DNA of 64,000 bases, taken from contig OOIN01000033.1 of the NCBI GenBank assembly GCA_900323505.1, forward strand, positions 489,711 through 553,710. The letters are read 5' to 3'. Both the position numbers and the translations under genes were made by a program. Positions within the stretch are counted from its first letter, which is position 1. Each line of letters begins with the position of its first letter. The notes beneath the pieces are model-generated. The model was not told the DNA's origin. It searched no databases and was given only the letters and a program-made list of their open reading frames with translations. Source of the stretch: Ustilago trichophora (Eukaryota; Basidiomycota; Ustilaginomycetes; Ustilaginales; Ustilaginaceae). Below are positions 42,301 through 54,200 of this stretch, one piece after another.

Positions 42301-44006
42301 ACCACTGGTCCTATTGCTGCCGTCCGACAGGAAGGCAGCCCGGCAGACACTGATGACTCTCAGGGTCCATCTGATGAACGCAGCTTCGCTTCCACTTCGG
42401 GCGAGGATGCCAACCGCTCTGCTTGGACAGCGGACAACAAGGCATCGTTTGAGCTGACAAAGGGTCTGACCATCCGATGCCCCGCTCCTGAGGATGACGA
42501 TGAGGAAGACGGCGACTTTGAAGATCAAGCTGATGGAGAGGAGCGACCTCACCGCCGCGAGCTGCATGAGCGATTCGAAGACTCGCTTGTCTTTCAAGAC
42601 CGGGATGCCGCTTCACAGCAAGAGCCCACAGAGGAGGACCAGGACGAGGAGGGCGACGTTGTGGACTTCAATCTGTCCAACCCATGCTCTCCCGTCGACC
42701 CCAATGTGCTCGACAGTATCCTCGCGCGACTCGAATCCCCCGTTGAAACCTTGCCCAACTTTGTCAGCCTCACCACTACCTCTTCGGACAACCTCCTCTC
42801 CGAGCTGCAGAAGAAGTGCAAGTCCAGCCTTGCATCTAACCAGATGACGCGCAAGAGCATGGGTGGCACCGTCTTCCACGGCACCGGAATGCTCTCGTCC
42901 CCCTTCAAGGTCAACATTGGCGGCAATCCCTTTGAGATTCGTGGCAAGCTCGGCGAGGGTGGGTACGGTGCGGTCTTCCTTGGCTATGACGTTGATTCTG
43001 TTGCAACTACTCTGACGGATTCGAGCAAGGCAGATAAGGATGATCTGGACTCTGATGACGAAGACGAGGATGACGAGTCGGACCGACGCAAGGTGGCTAT
43101 CAAGGTAGAGACCCCCGCCAACAGATGGGAGTTCCACATCCTCTCGCAGCTGCATTCGCGTCTTCCTTCGTCCATTCTTGCCTCGATCATCTTGGCGCGC
43201 AAGCTCTACTGCTACTCGGATACTTCCTTCCTCCTGCTCGACTTGGGTGAGAAAGGAACACTTTTGGACGTGGTCAACCACTCTACCACCGCAGGCGTTG
43301 CCGCCGCAGGCGCAGACACAGGCAGCGGTGGGGCAGGATTGGAAGAGGTCCTCGCCATGTTCTTCGTCACCGAACTGCTTCGCGCTGTTCTTGGCATGCA
43401 TAAAGTCGGAATCATTCATGGCGATCTCAAGATCGATAATTGCCTCCTTCGACTTGGCGACGTTTCGCCGGCCAGCGCCTGGACCAACATCTACTCCCGC
43501 GACGGCTCGGCTGGATGGTCCAGCAAAGGTCTGACGCTAATCGATTTTGGTCGAGCTATCGATCTGACCGCGTATCCCAATCCAGCACAGCAGACCTTTA
43601 TCGCGGACTGGGATACCGACTCGAAAGACTGTTTCGAGATGCGCAACGGCGAACCTTTTACCTTTGAAACGGACTGGTTCGGGATCGCCGCTGTCGCTCA
43701 CTGCCTCCTCTTCGGACGATATCTGGAGACCAAAAAGGAAGGCAACAAGTGGAAAGTGGGTGCCAGTCTGAAGCGATACTGGCAGACAGAGCTTTGGAAC
43801 GAGCTGTTTGACGTTTGCCTCAACCCCAAGCCGCGCAACGAACAAGGTGTGCCTGAGCCGCTGGACAAAGAGGCAGTGTTCGAAAAGCTAGACGGATGCC
43901 TCAACAAGATGCAGGCTTGGCTAGAAGCAAACTCGAACAAGGGAGGCAAGAACTTGAAGGGTCTCTTGCGCAAGCTAGAGATCTGGGCTATGAAACAAGG
44001 CCATTG

Positions 44007-44007
<1 letters not shown>
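39346..44007 (+). CDS. BUB1: Mitotic checkpoint Ser/Thr kinase BUB1 (Bub1/Mad3 type)
   Basis: The product is 1,553 aa. It works at kinetochores in the spindle assembly checkpoint. A KEN box (residues 68-70, SQKENVQP) precedes the Mad3/BUB1 homology region 1 (about 115-245: LEAWTKYVKWCIDNYPS, YLRLWILYARNV, YEEADAMYKLGI), a TPR-like fold. A long disordered middle holds several Asp/Glu tracts. The kinase domain runs from about 1198 (GKLGEGGYGAVFLGYD) with VAIKVE, IIHGDLKIDNCLL near 1358 and LTLIDFGRAIDL near 1398. Having both KEN box and kinase suggests one gene doing the jobs split between Mad3/BUBR1 and Bub1 elsewhere. No intron is needed. A 30-base A-run starts at the stop codon. Confidence 0.92.

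Positions 44008-44036
<29 letters not shown>
44007..44036 (+). repeat. Homopolymer of 30 A abutting the BUB1 stop codon
   Basis: The final A of TGA is the first base of the run. Its length is prone to sequencing and replication error. Confidence 0.85.
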
Positions 44037-44040
<4 letters not shown>

Positions 44041-44306
44041 AAACATCGACTCCTTTGCAACGCTACACTACTCTGCGTCCTCTTGTTCTATGTAGACCAT
44101 ACCATTGCACACGACATTATCAATCGTAGAAACGCAACTCGATCCCTTCTTTGTCTCGCTTCATGTGCGTCCAGGCTCGACCTATTCATGCGTTCTACGA
44201 GTGCTCACTCAAAGCAGTCTTGCACATTCTTACACGTTTGGCCAAAGATATGCAACGCTGAATTAAACGGATCGCTTCCACTGATAGGTTCGTTGCTACA
44301 TGGGTT

Positions 44307-46883
44307 TCACTCTTGATCCTTGTCTGCGCCTTTCTCTTCTTTGTAGCTACTCCTACCGGGCCGATCGATGGAACGGAAATAGCCCATGACCGTGTAGTCA
44401 AACTGGGCCGTTTTAGTAAGGAGGTCCGGTGGCTTTTCGCCAAAGGATTGGGTGGTCTCGCGCCGAGTGGAGCGGCGTTTAGATGGCGTGGTACTGATAG
44501 ACGTGGCTGCTGGTGCAGGAATGGATGATGATGGTGCGGCTGCTGGTTTCGCCACGACTGTAGAGGCAACGGACGATGATGCTTTTGTCGATGAGTCGGT
44601 AGACTTGGCCAGAGTCGCAGCTTTGGCACTCTTGCCCAACGGTGTTGTGCCGAGAAATGCGGCGAGGATGCTCTCGGCCTCGCTCTCGGTAAGTGCTCCG
44701 CCGGTTGACCTTGATCTCTCGCTTTTTGACGCTTCTTGTTCCGCATCTGAGTCCAATGCTTCGGTCAGCGCCTTCTTGGTCTCGCTATTCAATCCTGCCG
44801 CTGATGGAGAGCGGGAAAGCACAAGTCTGAGCTTCTTGCTGGGTGGAGTATTCAACGCTGCAATGGATGCGGCGGCAAGCACGGGACTCGAATTTGCATC
44901 CGGATCCGACGCATGGATCTCAGCCAAGGAATGCGAGATCTTGAGCGAGCCTGTGTCGGGAAGTGTTGGGTACATATACCCAATCGATGATGCGGTCGAA
45001 GTAGAGGATGAGGCCGAAGCAGATCGATGGTCGCGCGTTTTGACGGGAGAACGGCGGAGGTTGTGACTTGGACGTCGAGTCGATGATCCACGGTGAGATG
45101 AATGGGAAGAAGGCGCATCCGCCTCCTCGACTGCAGATTTCGCTTCGTCGTCCTCATCCTCGTACTCAAAGTCGGAGAAAGAGCGCTCAGCGTACTGCAA
45201 CCGTTGACGAGCAGATGCAACCGCAGCAGCAGCTGCAGCAGCGCGCTGTGGACGACCGTTAGGTCTTGCTGAAGGTACAGAAGACTCGTGGTATGCGTGG
45301 GCGCCGGATAGCCTGCGTCGTTTGCGGCGGTGATCATCGACTGCCTCGACAGCAGCAGCGGTGAGCGGTGTGGGCAGGCTTTCGACTCTCTGCTTAGGTT
45401 GGCGACCACTGACCCTTCGAGACATGTCGCCTTTCTCGAGTGGGGCTGGCGAGTGCTTGGGTGTGGGGCTGGCGCTTTCAGCTGTCTCCCAAGTGGCGCG
45501 ACCGCCTTTGATGCGAATCTTGAGTCGGGGCGACTGGCTGCGGGCGGTGACATCGTCTACCGAGGCAGCGATAGCCTTGTCGGTGGCATTCTCACTCTTG
45601 GTTGCCAGCGCTGATGGTGCTGGAGAAGCGGTCTTGGCATCGTTGGAAGTGGAGAGCAAAAGATCGTAGCGCTTCAGAGTTTCGTATGCATCTGCCAAAA
45701 GCTCGTTGCGGACGTCCTCGATGCGTTGGTGTAAAGGCTTGGTCTCTTGTTCTGGTTGAGTAAGCTCGTCGTCGTTGAGTGATACCTCTGCCCTGACTTG
45801 ATCCCTAGCAACGACAATAGGCTGAAGCATGCGGGCCTCGACGGTCTTGAGCTGCTCGATGCGCGAGAGGAGTTTCTGCCTGTCACGAGAGAGCCGATCG
45901 ACTTCAGCTTTGCGTTGACGCTTTTCTGCGGTCTCTGGCTTGCGATGTCTGCGCTCGTACGCGGCATCCGACGTGTCCTCGGCGGCTTCGGAACGGAGAC
46001 CACGAGTCTTGGGCATATAGAGGATGTCATCGCGGGGCTTAAAGTCGGGAGTCTCGATAAGCTGCTGTCTTTTGATGGCGAGTGTGGAGACGAGCGAAGA
46101 GGTGGAGGGAATCGGAGACTTGAGGAATTCAGCCGTTACATCTGGGGCTGCTGACTCGGATGGCGGTGTTAGAGAAAGATTCGTGTCTTGCTTTTCCGCT
46201 TTGACCTGAACGTCGGCTGGTGAGTTGGTGGATGAGGGAGGAGCGTTGGGAAAGACAGCGCGTGCAAGCAATTGTGCATCGGAAGTAAGGACGACTATGG
46301 AAGAAGAGGTGAAGGGTTTGACGTGAGATGAAGGGTCGTAGCCATTTCTGCCGGGTGGCCATGCTGTGCCGACTCGATTGGATTGGGTATTGGAGCAGGG
46401 GGCACTTTGAGGGAAGGCAGAAGTGGAAGGCGAGGAGGCGGGATCGAGCAGCATGAGCTCCTCTTCCAGCATGGATCCGGCAAGGAGAGAAGAGACTTGA
46501 GACAGGCGTGCCGGCATCATCCTTCGACGCGAGGTGCGCTGTACTGCCGGTGTTGAGCCTGAGCCCGAGGCGGGAGGGTGGTTGGATGAAGTGCGCTCCA
46601 AAGCAGGCGTGGAAGATGGCGAAATGGATGAGGGCGGCCTGATTGAGCCAGATGAAGACGGCTCCATCTTGACAGACAGTGGACCCGCCGAGGCTGGTGC
46701 TGAATCATGAGGTGTAGCGGGTGCTGAGGGTGGAGGTGAGCTGGGAGGAGACGAAAGCTCCATATCTACATGGGCAACCTCTTGCGCTTGGTTGAGCGCA
46801 TCATGATCTGCCAGTTGGGGTGCAGGGGCAGACGCTGAGGAGCAAGATGGCGTCAAGAGCGAGGCAAATAGTCGGTTAGCCAT
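44307..46883 (-). CDS. Disordered nuclear protein with SAS4/PEHE-like region
   Basis: The product is 858 aa. Most of it is Ser/Pro/Ala-rich and disordered. The recognisable part is near residues 290-350: YMPKTRGLRSEAAEDTSDAA, then AYERRHRKPETAEKRQRKAE and a charged coiled coil RDRQKLLSRIEQLK. This pattern (an RRHRK...EKRQR segment followed by a helix) resembles the SAS4 domain found in scaffolds of MYST histone acetyltransferase complexes. Further basic patches (SRRVSGRQPKQRV, HRRKRRRLSG) fit a chromatin or nuclear role. The assignment rests on this one block. The start is the ATG at 46883 (MANRLFASL). It is the last gene before the subtelomeric array. Confidence 0.6.
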   Translation of the reverse strand: MANRLFASLLTPSCSSASAPAPQLADHDALNQAQEVAHVDMELSSPPSSPPPSAPATPHDSAPASAGPLSVKMEPSSSGSIRPPSSISPSSTPALERTSSNHPPASGSGSTPAVQRTSRRRMMPARLSQVSSLLAGSMLEEELMLLDPASSPSTSAFPQSAPCSNTQSNRVGTAWPPGRNGYDPSSHVKPFTSSSIVVLTSDAQLLARAVFPNAPPSSTNSPADVQVKAEKQDTNLSLTPPSESAAPDVTAEFLKSPIPSTSSLVSTLAIKRQQLIETPDFKPRDDILYMPKTRGLRSEAAEDTSDAAYERRHRKPETAEKRQRKAEVDRLSRDRQKLLSRIEQLKTVEARMLQPIVVARDQVRAEVSLNDDELTQPEQETKPLHQRIEDVRNELLADAYETLKRYDLLLSTSNDAKTASPAPSALATKSENATDKAIAASVDDVTARSQSPRLKIRIKGGRATWETAESASPTPKHSPAPLEKGDMSRRVSGRQPKQRVESLPTPLTAAAVEAVDDHRRKRRRLSGAHAYHESSVPSARPNGRPQRAAAAAAAVASARQRLQYAERSFSDFEYEDEDDEAKSAVEEADAPSSHSSHRGSSTRRPSHNLRRSPVKTRDHRSASASSSTSTASSIGYMYPTLPDTGSLKISHSLAEIHASDPDANSSPVLAAASIAALNTPPSKKLRLVLSRSPSAAGLNSETKKALTEALDSDAEQEASKSERSRSTGGALTESEAESILAAFLGTTPLGKSAKAATLAKSTDSSTKASSSVASTVVAKPAAAPSSSIPAPAATSISTTPSKRRSTRRETTQSFGEKPPDLLTKTAQFDYTVMGYFRSIDRPGRSSYKEEKGADKDQE

Positions 46884-47126
46884 GTTGTGCGAGCCGGTGC
46901 TGCTCCAGCTGGACAGCCGTGGTGGGCTATGCCAGCTTGGAACGTTATGCTTGCAAGCGACGTTGCGAAAAGTGCATCGATGTTTATCTCAAGCTGAGCT
47001 GACGGACTGACTGGAGCTCAAGACGATTGGTGGTAGCGATTGTCTTGCTAGAGGACAAGGAACAGCGTGTTGCCGTCAAGACAGGCGCTGACGGAGAGAA
47101 AGATGATCTTGCTTTTGCTTTTGCTT

Positions 47127-47167
<41 letters not shown>

Positions 47168-47525
47168 CTTGCTCTTGCTACTGCCGAAACACGACCTGGA
47201 TACCATCATTTGTTGAGTGCGTCGGGAGCAGAAAAGTCGCAATTGGTACGGTGACGGTGAGCCAATTGCTGTGGCGACTGAGCCTTGGGTGATAGTCAGA
47301 AGCAAGCCGATATAACTTCATCGAAGCGTCTCTCCAACACAAAGCCAAAAAAAAATCTCGTGTCGTAATCCGCCCAAGCAAGACAATCACCCCATCACAC
47401 ACACACACCTACACATCTACACAATTGACCACCAAGAATCTTGGTTCAACCACGCCCGCTTCTTATTGATGCAAGTCAATGCCAGCCAACCAGCCAGCCA
47501 GCCAAAGCAGCTGACATGATTGGAT
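46884..47525. other. Boundary spacer between core genes and subtelomeric array
   Basis: It holds a TTGCTG/TTGCTT hexanucleotide repeat (47110-47180) and CACACACAC near 47397-47407. GCCAGCCAACCAGCCAGCCA tetramer repeats lie near 47483-47503. No gene is seen. Confidence 0.45.
47110..47180 (+). repeat. TTGCTT/TTGCTG hexanucleotide repeat
   Basis: About eleven 6-bp units, shifting from TTGCTT to TTGCTG and then TTGCTC. Confidence 0.8.
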
Positions 47526-50500
47526 ATGTCTTCGACACTCGAGGCCGAGTTTCTTGCCGTGGCTGATCGCGATATCATTCAACCCATCGCCACCGCCGCT
47601 GTCGACCATGCCCCGCCTTCTGTCGTAGTACAAGCACATCAACGCTTGATTCAAACGTTGCATGCCAGGCTCGATTGACTGCCTCGACTCAATCTGGTTG
47701 CAAACGCTATCCAACAACTTGAGCAGCTTTCGCAACAGGCCAAATACTCACATCGACCCACAACTCCTACTCGCTCCGTCCATTCCTTGCCCCTCCCCCA
47801 ACATGCCACACCGCGAACCACGAGAGCTATATCCGACGCTCGACACATCCCATCCAAACTTGGAAAGCTATGGACACCTATCTTGCAAGCTTGCAATGCA
47901 ATGGTCGAAAGCATCCGAGACCAATTCGACAACATGACCGTTGACGACATCATTGATTCTTGTGCCAAGCGCATACATCGCAGTAAAGCCAGCTTGACAC
48001 CGCATTTCATCAACTTGCAATCCTTTACTCTGACCGACGACGAATTGCGTCTTGGCCTCCATCGAGACGCTTTCCGCAACATAGTGGCGGACCTCTTGCG
48101 CAACAACGTCTTGATAACTCCCGACGAAAAGCTCTGCTACCTCCTCGGCCAATTGTCGCTCACTCCGATTGCTCAAGCTCAGCGTCCCGATCCCTACGAG
48201 CAATCCCTCCGCCAGAACCTCGTAGAGGCTTTCCACCACCAGTACCGAGGCGATGCTCATCGTCGCTTCCTCGAATTTGTCATCAAAGTCAACCAGACCC
48301 TCTTCGAGTCCAAGCCTGCCAAACACCAACCTTACTACAAAGGCACTGCCGTCATCCAATCCAGCGGTACCGGCAAGACTCGCATGATACTCGAACTTGG
48401 CCGCATCGCTCCGCTCCTCTTCATGTGCATCCGACCCCAGACTGGCACCGCACGTACCGGCTACCCTTTAGGCGACACCGCCATCATGAATCTTGTCCAG
48501 TCTAACTTCATGCCCGACGAGGCCAACCAGCACAATCGATCCAACACCATCTCCAATGATGAAAAGGCTGCCATTCTCTTGGCAGCTTGGTTCCATACCC
48601 TGGCTTCCAAACTCGAACAGCAATCTCATCCAAAGCCAAAATTTGACCTTTTGGTCGAGCTCAACACCTTTGGCACTTGTCATCGCCACAACCAGCGTCA
48701 ACTCTTCTTTCAACAGGTCCAGACGCAAGCAACCACTTGGGCCAAGGATGCACCTATTGCCGACGACTACAACACCATCTTCAGCCACTACCTCAATCCT
48801 CAAGTACATCGTCTGAGCCACCAGATGCACCTAATTCACGAGTATCTGGCTGCCATCCATGCCGACACACGCCGCAGCACTCCCGTCTTTGTGGCATTGG
48901 ACAAATGCGTCGAGCTCCCACCTGGACTGCTGGACAGCATTGAACGTGCCTGGGCCCACTTGAAACAGCTCGAAAACAGCCAGCACGCAGAGCGCCAGGC
49001 TTCAAAAGCCAAAGACAAGGACCAGCCCAAAATAGTATGCTTCTGGCTTGTCCTGATCAGCACCAATAGCAGCGCTGCCCACCTCATCCGGCCTCAACCA
49101 GAGCACACTTTGACCAGAGATAAAAACGCCATACCGCTGCCCACATTTTGTGGCGTTGGTTTCGATGTGCTTCGTGTGGAGCTCCCACCGCTTGTCATGG
49201 CCCAGGATGCCGCAACCACCCATTTTGTTCAAAAGCATGGACGGCCACTGTGGATCTCGTTGGTACCCGAAAACTTCTGGGTCATTGCAGTTTCCAAAGT
49301 GTTGGGTACGACCAACTTTGTGCGCGGTCATCGTACCATCTGCTTCAACGTGCTTGCCTCGCGCCTTGCATTGCAATATGTGCCCACACGTGGCTCAGAC
49401 AACAGGTTGTTTGGTGAGCAGGCAACGTTCGCACGTAACACTGTGGATCGACACATGCGCATCCTGGACTGCGTCGACGGCGATGCAATCCTCCACGTCA
49501 GCTCTCCGTCGGAACCGGTCCTAGCCATCGCCTCTTCGCTTTCCATGATGCCTACTCATACCGAGAGTTTGGCCGATGTGCCTGTACCGCTACAAACGGC
49601 AGTCAATCGGTATGGCTCCATCCTCGAGACTGTGGCTGACACTTGTCTCGGTTCGGCCGACATTGACATTCTCAAGGGGATCCGAGGCGAGCTCATGGTG
49701 CGCCTCTTGCTAATGACTGCCTGGGACGCGGTCAAGATGTCGGTGGAGCGCTCCCACTTTGCAGATTCCGAAGACTTGTCTGCCAAGGCCACCCGTTTTC
49801 TGGCCCCCGTGCACCTCAAATCCATCCTGCAAGGTTTGGTACGCTTTGATCCGACAACATGGCGTACGGTGCAAGGCCAGATTGATGCTGTGTGCCAACT
49901 AGTATGCCAGCGGTGGCCGTCGATGACCAATACCAATGTGCGTGCCTGGGTCCACTTTACTCACTTTGACATCCTCGACGTCAAGCTTGGTCAACTGTCT
50001 CCTGAGTATCTGTGGTACTGCTGGAAACGTGGCGTGGCCATTCAGATGGCGCACCCTCAGCATGGCATAGATGGCATCATACCCGTGTTTGTGGGCGATC
50101 TCGAACAACCTTTTGACCAGAATCATGTCCAAGAGCACCATGGACTCGAGTCGGAGGCGCAGGCTGACAGCGATACGTTGGGCGCGCGTCTAATGACCTA
50201 TGTCGCATGGGAGGCCAAGAACCGGAGAAAAACGTCCCCCGACCTGGCCTACCAGGCTGCGCAGAAACCCGCTCACGCTGGACCAATGCTCAAGTTTGAA
50301 GCAAGCAGCCAACCAGCACAGACTGGAGGATCGACGCTCAAACGACGCAGGTCAACCACCGAGCCAGATGACGTCGCGCCGCTTACCGATCGTGGTATTC
50401 TTACCATCCTGGCCGATGTGGGAGCAAAGACCAAACCGGGCGGAGTACAGAGAATCAAGGACACTGGCTCGCTCCAACTTTGGATCCGCGGCTTGGACCC

Positions 50501-50771
50501 GCCCAACTATCCATGTTTGGACGAGCTCGAGATTCGATCAGCCGTCATCAAGTTTGGCAACGATGTGGTTCAACGAGCCGATTATGACGTGTATAATCGA
50601 ATGCCCAATCCTATGGACTTGGATGTGGTCCATGTGTCTGACATTGATTTGACAGCCACATCCGCACCCGATTCTGCCGCAGTTACAGACCACAATCAGG
50701 ATGGAGAACGGTTGTCGTCGTCGTCGTCTTTGTCGTTGCAGGTTGAAGACGAAGAGATGCTAACGTCTTGA
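47526..50771 (+). CDS. CR-type NTPase-nuclease paralogue 1, interrupted by in-frame TGA
   Basis: From ATG 47526 the frame runs 50 codons to TGA 47676-47678, then stays open in the same frame to TGA 50769-50771. The next internal ATG is at 47901 (956 aa). Sequence between the TGA and that ATG still resembles paralogue 3, so the stop seems to break older coding sequence. Domains, numbered from 47526: Walker A IQSSGTGKTR near 276, followed by LLFMCIRP...GYPLGD; Walker B FVALDKCVEL near 455 with Lys where paralogues have Glu; STN sensor-like strand; GRPLW; SPSEPVLAIA; HFTHFD near 809; GIDGIIPVFVG near 847; AWEAKNR near 893, a PD-(D/E)XK-type D...ExK pair. The architecture matches fungal Crinkler/RHS-like effectors. 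It is probably decaying, though readthrough or an unseen intron could bypass the stop. Confidence 0.6.
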
Positions 50772-51252
50772 TTGATTTGGTCTGTCTCTCGTTGCAAATG
50801 TGTTTCTTTGTTTGGCCTTTTTCGGCAATGAATGTCAAGTGTAGGCAATGATGGTTTCAATTCATGGGAATGTATTGCAATGCTTGTGAGATTAGATGCA
50901 AGTGATTGAGCGATTCACCTTGAAGCCGCAACCACAACCAGTAGCCATCCCAGGTGGCTCTGCGCTGATTCCGAGATCCGAGATTTCCAAACAAACCCTT
51001 AACTCAGCGTTATTCACCAGCGCTTTGACCTGACTCTTGCTTGTGTACCATCACCATCATCCCGCAATCGATAGCAAGCAGCCACAATCACAACTACAAC
51101 CACAATCACACCAAAAACGGTGGCGTGCATCTACGTTGCGGTATATCAGCTCTGGACGACGTTGACCGTTGTTGCGCAGCTTCAGGTTGGTCGCATTCTA
51201 TCAACGTGGTCAAAATACCAACCGCAACGCTGGTGTCGATGCCAACGCCAAG
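50772..51252. other. Spacer between CR paralogues 1 and 2
   Basis: It includes CA/ACAATCACAACTACAACCAC-like simple sequence near 51080-51110, just before paralogue 2, likely its leader. No gene is seen. Confidence 0.4.
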
Positions 51253-54200
51253 ATGTCGGACCAAGAATGTCGAATCAGCGAGACATTGAAGCCATTAATC
51301 GAGTCATTTTACTATAGCACATTTGTCAGGACGCTCCTGGCGCCTCACGGCATGCTTGCGCAGCAGATCTCCGAGAAGGATCGTACTTTTGGCGCCGAAC
51401 AGCTCATCGACATGCTGCACAAGCATTTCATCGAGCTTCAACCAGCCCAATGCTGCCCGCATTTTCACCTCGAGCGACCTAGCCCAACAGTCAAGGCGAC
51501 ACAATACACCCATTGTCCTGCCGCACACTTGTGGTGCCGCAACAGCCGGCTCCAGCCAAGCAAAAACGGCGACGCTCTGGTCAAGGCAGTCGACGCCAAG
51601 CCGTCTCTCTTCTCGGACGTGCTGGAAATTCAAGGCTTGAGCGACCAAGACAAGCTCATCAACATATCTCTCCGTCTCATTCCGCTCGTATTCCACCACG
51701 TCCCTGACGTCGACGTCGACCTCAACCCCAAGATTAACCCTAGCTGGCAAGTTCGTGCCGACTTCAAGCGCCCCTTTTACGGCCAGGCAGTTGATTCCTT
51801 GATCACCTACACAAATGAATGCTACAAGTTTGCATCCAAGAATAACGACAAAATCTACGCAAAGACCTTTCCCATCCTCCAATCCTCTGGCACCGGCAAA
51901 ACCAAGCTCGCTGTCCAGCTCTCTGCCCAGCGTCCAGGCTTTCTTGTCTGTCTCCGAGACCCAACCCAAAAAAAGGGCTCGGGCACCGTCTCGTTCCCCC
52001 CGAACGATCAAAGTGCCTACGACTATTTCAGCAGCCTCCTCGACAACGATAACGTCGCAGTTTTTGGTACCGACGCCGCCGAAACCAGCGACGAGTTCAA
52101 GAATCTCCAACGACATGAACGTATCGCTGCATGGCTTGGCGCATATCTCAAGGTTCTTGCCGACGAAATCCAAAGCAGGATGAATCGCAGCGGCTGCTTT
52201 GCCACCAAAAACCGCACCAAAGCACACAGGGAAGAGCACAAGTCCCTTGAAGATTGCTGGAACAGTCTTGTCTACTCGCTAGCACTCGATATTCACAATG
52301 GTCCTGACTTCATCACTGACTATTCGTTCAAGAAAGGTGACCCCCTTCGCATCTCACTTTGCGACAAGAGTACTCTGACACCAACCACTTCCAGTGCCGC
52401 CAAGCCTTCTGGCAAAGCCTTTGACGTTGGCTTGTCGCCATCGACTGGCCGCCCAGCAACTTTGCCGTACCGCACCTCACTTCTCAACAAGATTGACGAG
52501 ATTGCCAAAAGCCAATTTGATCCGAAAAAGGATGCGCCAAAGGATGCGACTCAGGAAACCATGACCTGTGATTTGACGGAGCACGCGACTGAGCACCTGA
52601 CAGGCATCACAAGTAACATGGCCAATGCTTCTGCCAAAGATCAAGATCCGGTCCGGTACGCCCAGTATGCGTCTGCAAAGTACATCTGCAATGATCTCAG
52701 GCGTCTTGAAACTCTTCTTCCCAAGTCGTTGAAACAAAAGCACTACTTCTTTCTCTGCCTTGACGAGGTTGCGGGCTTCCAGGCACTCCTGCCCATTTTC
52801 CGTCGCCTTTGGCGAGAAAGCAATCCGCAGTGCACCTGGCTCTACTTTGTCGACACTGACTCCAACATCGCACATCTTGCGGGTCAAGAAGCCGTAAAAG
52901 CATCTCTTCGACTTGACGACGCAGACACCGGCCACCTCCTTCTTCCACCCTTCATCTATCTCCCTTTCGATGTCGCGTTTGTTCCCAAAAAAGACGACTA
53001 CAAGCAAAGGTTGTTGGATGGGCGCCTCACGCACGATCATCTTGTCGACCTTATCCGGCTATTTGGACGTCCGCTGTGGTCGACGGGCCTCTACAGTGAC
53101 CTTTGGAAACCTGATCTCAGCCCAAGCCTGTACCGCCCGAATCTCGGCAACATTCTGCTCAAGTTGCTGCCTGAACGCATCAACGACTCGGAAAAGTGGC
53201 CGGAACCGGACGCATATAACCACCATGCCTGCGTATTCTCCCTTCTGGGACAACGTCTGCCACTCTTGTTCGTTGGCCACCAAAACACCCGCATCTCGAC
53301 CAGTGTGCCTGAGCGCCAGCCCAACGCCAATCGCAACCGTTCCGAGACGAGCCGCAGTACTCAACAAGACCTCGTTTCGCATCATCTACGTATAGTCAGC
53401 GAGTTGTATAACACCGACTTTTTCCGAACATCTAGCCCCTCGGAACCTGCGCTAAGCCTTGCCGCCGCCTCGCTCTTTCGAGGCGACTCTGCCGATGCCG
53501 TCGAAAAGTGCATCGAAAGGTGGAGCACGGCGATCCGGGTGCTTGCAGATACGCATCGCAGCGCTGGCATCATGTTGGGAGAAGAGGGCGAGGAATGCGT
53601 ACGACTGCTGTGCAACCTAGCTGCCGATCTAGTCGCGGCCGCCGCTGTAGAATCGACCCTCCAACAGTCCACCCAAGACGCGCTGTTCAGCAAGCAACTC
53701 GACATTTTCGTCGCGCAGAGCAAGTACATCTGCCTCAAGGATTGGCTCGAATGTCTCGTTGGACCGCAAAGCCTGAGGCAAGATCTGTGCTACTGGTCGG
53801 CAGAGTACTATATCAACTTCACGCATTGGATGAGATTGAGAGGCACTCTCCAGCCGGGTCACCTGGATCCGATGTTGCTAGCTGAGCACTGGATGCGACA
53901 GGCTGCCTTCTACGGCCAGCTGGGACAGCCGCAATGGGACCTCGTCATACCGATTTACCACTCGCCTGGCCATGCGCCGCGCGGCGAAGAGCCCATCGAT
54001 CCTAATCGATTCTCTTACGTGGCGCTGCAGGTCAAGAATCGGAACGGCGAAGGCCAGGTTACGAAATTCTTTGGACCTTGTCACTGGCTACGCACCAGTT
54101 CCATCGACGACAAAACCACGTCATCCTCCCAAATGACCACACAGGCAACCTGCCTTGAAATCTTTCTCGACTTGCGCGCCCCTGCAGAAGTCACATACGA

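Noticed and set aside
42613..43419. 268-codon minus-strand frame inside BUB1
   Set aside because: Overlaps the well-supported kinase domain; no recognisable protein features.
47676..47678. TGA reassigned as a sense codon, to explain in-frame TGAs at 47676 and 59523
   Set aside because: Many intact genes in the window end with TGA (RRP6, FAL1, GH17, peptide transporter, BUB1, CR paralogues 1 and 3), so TGA works as stop.
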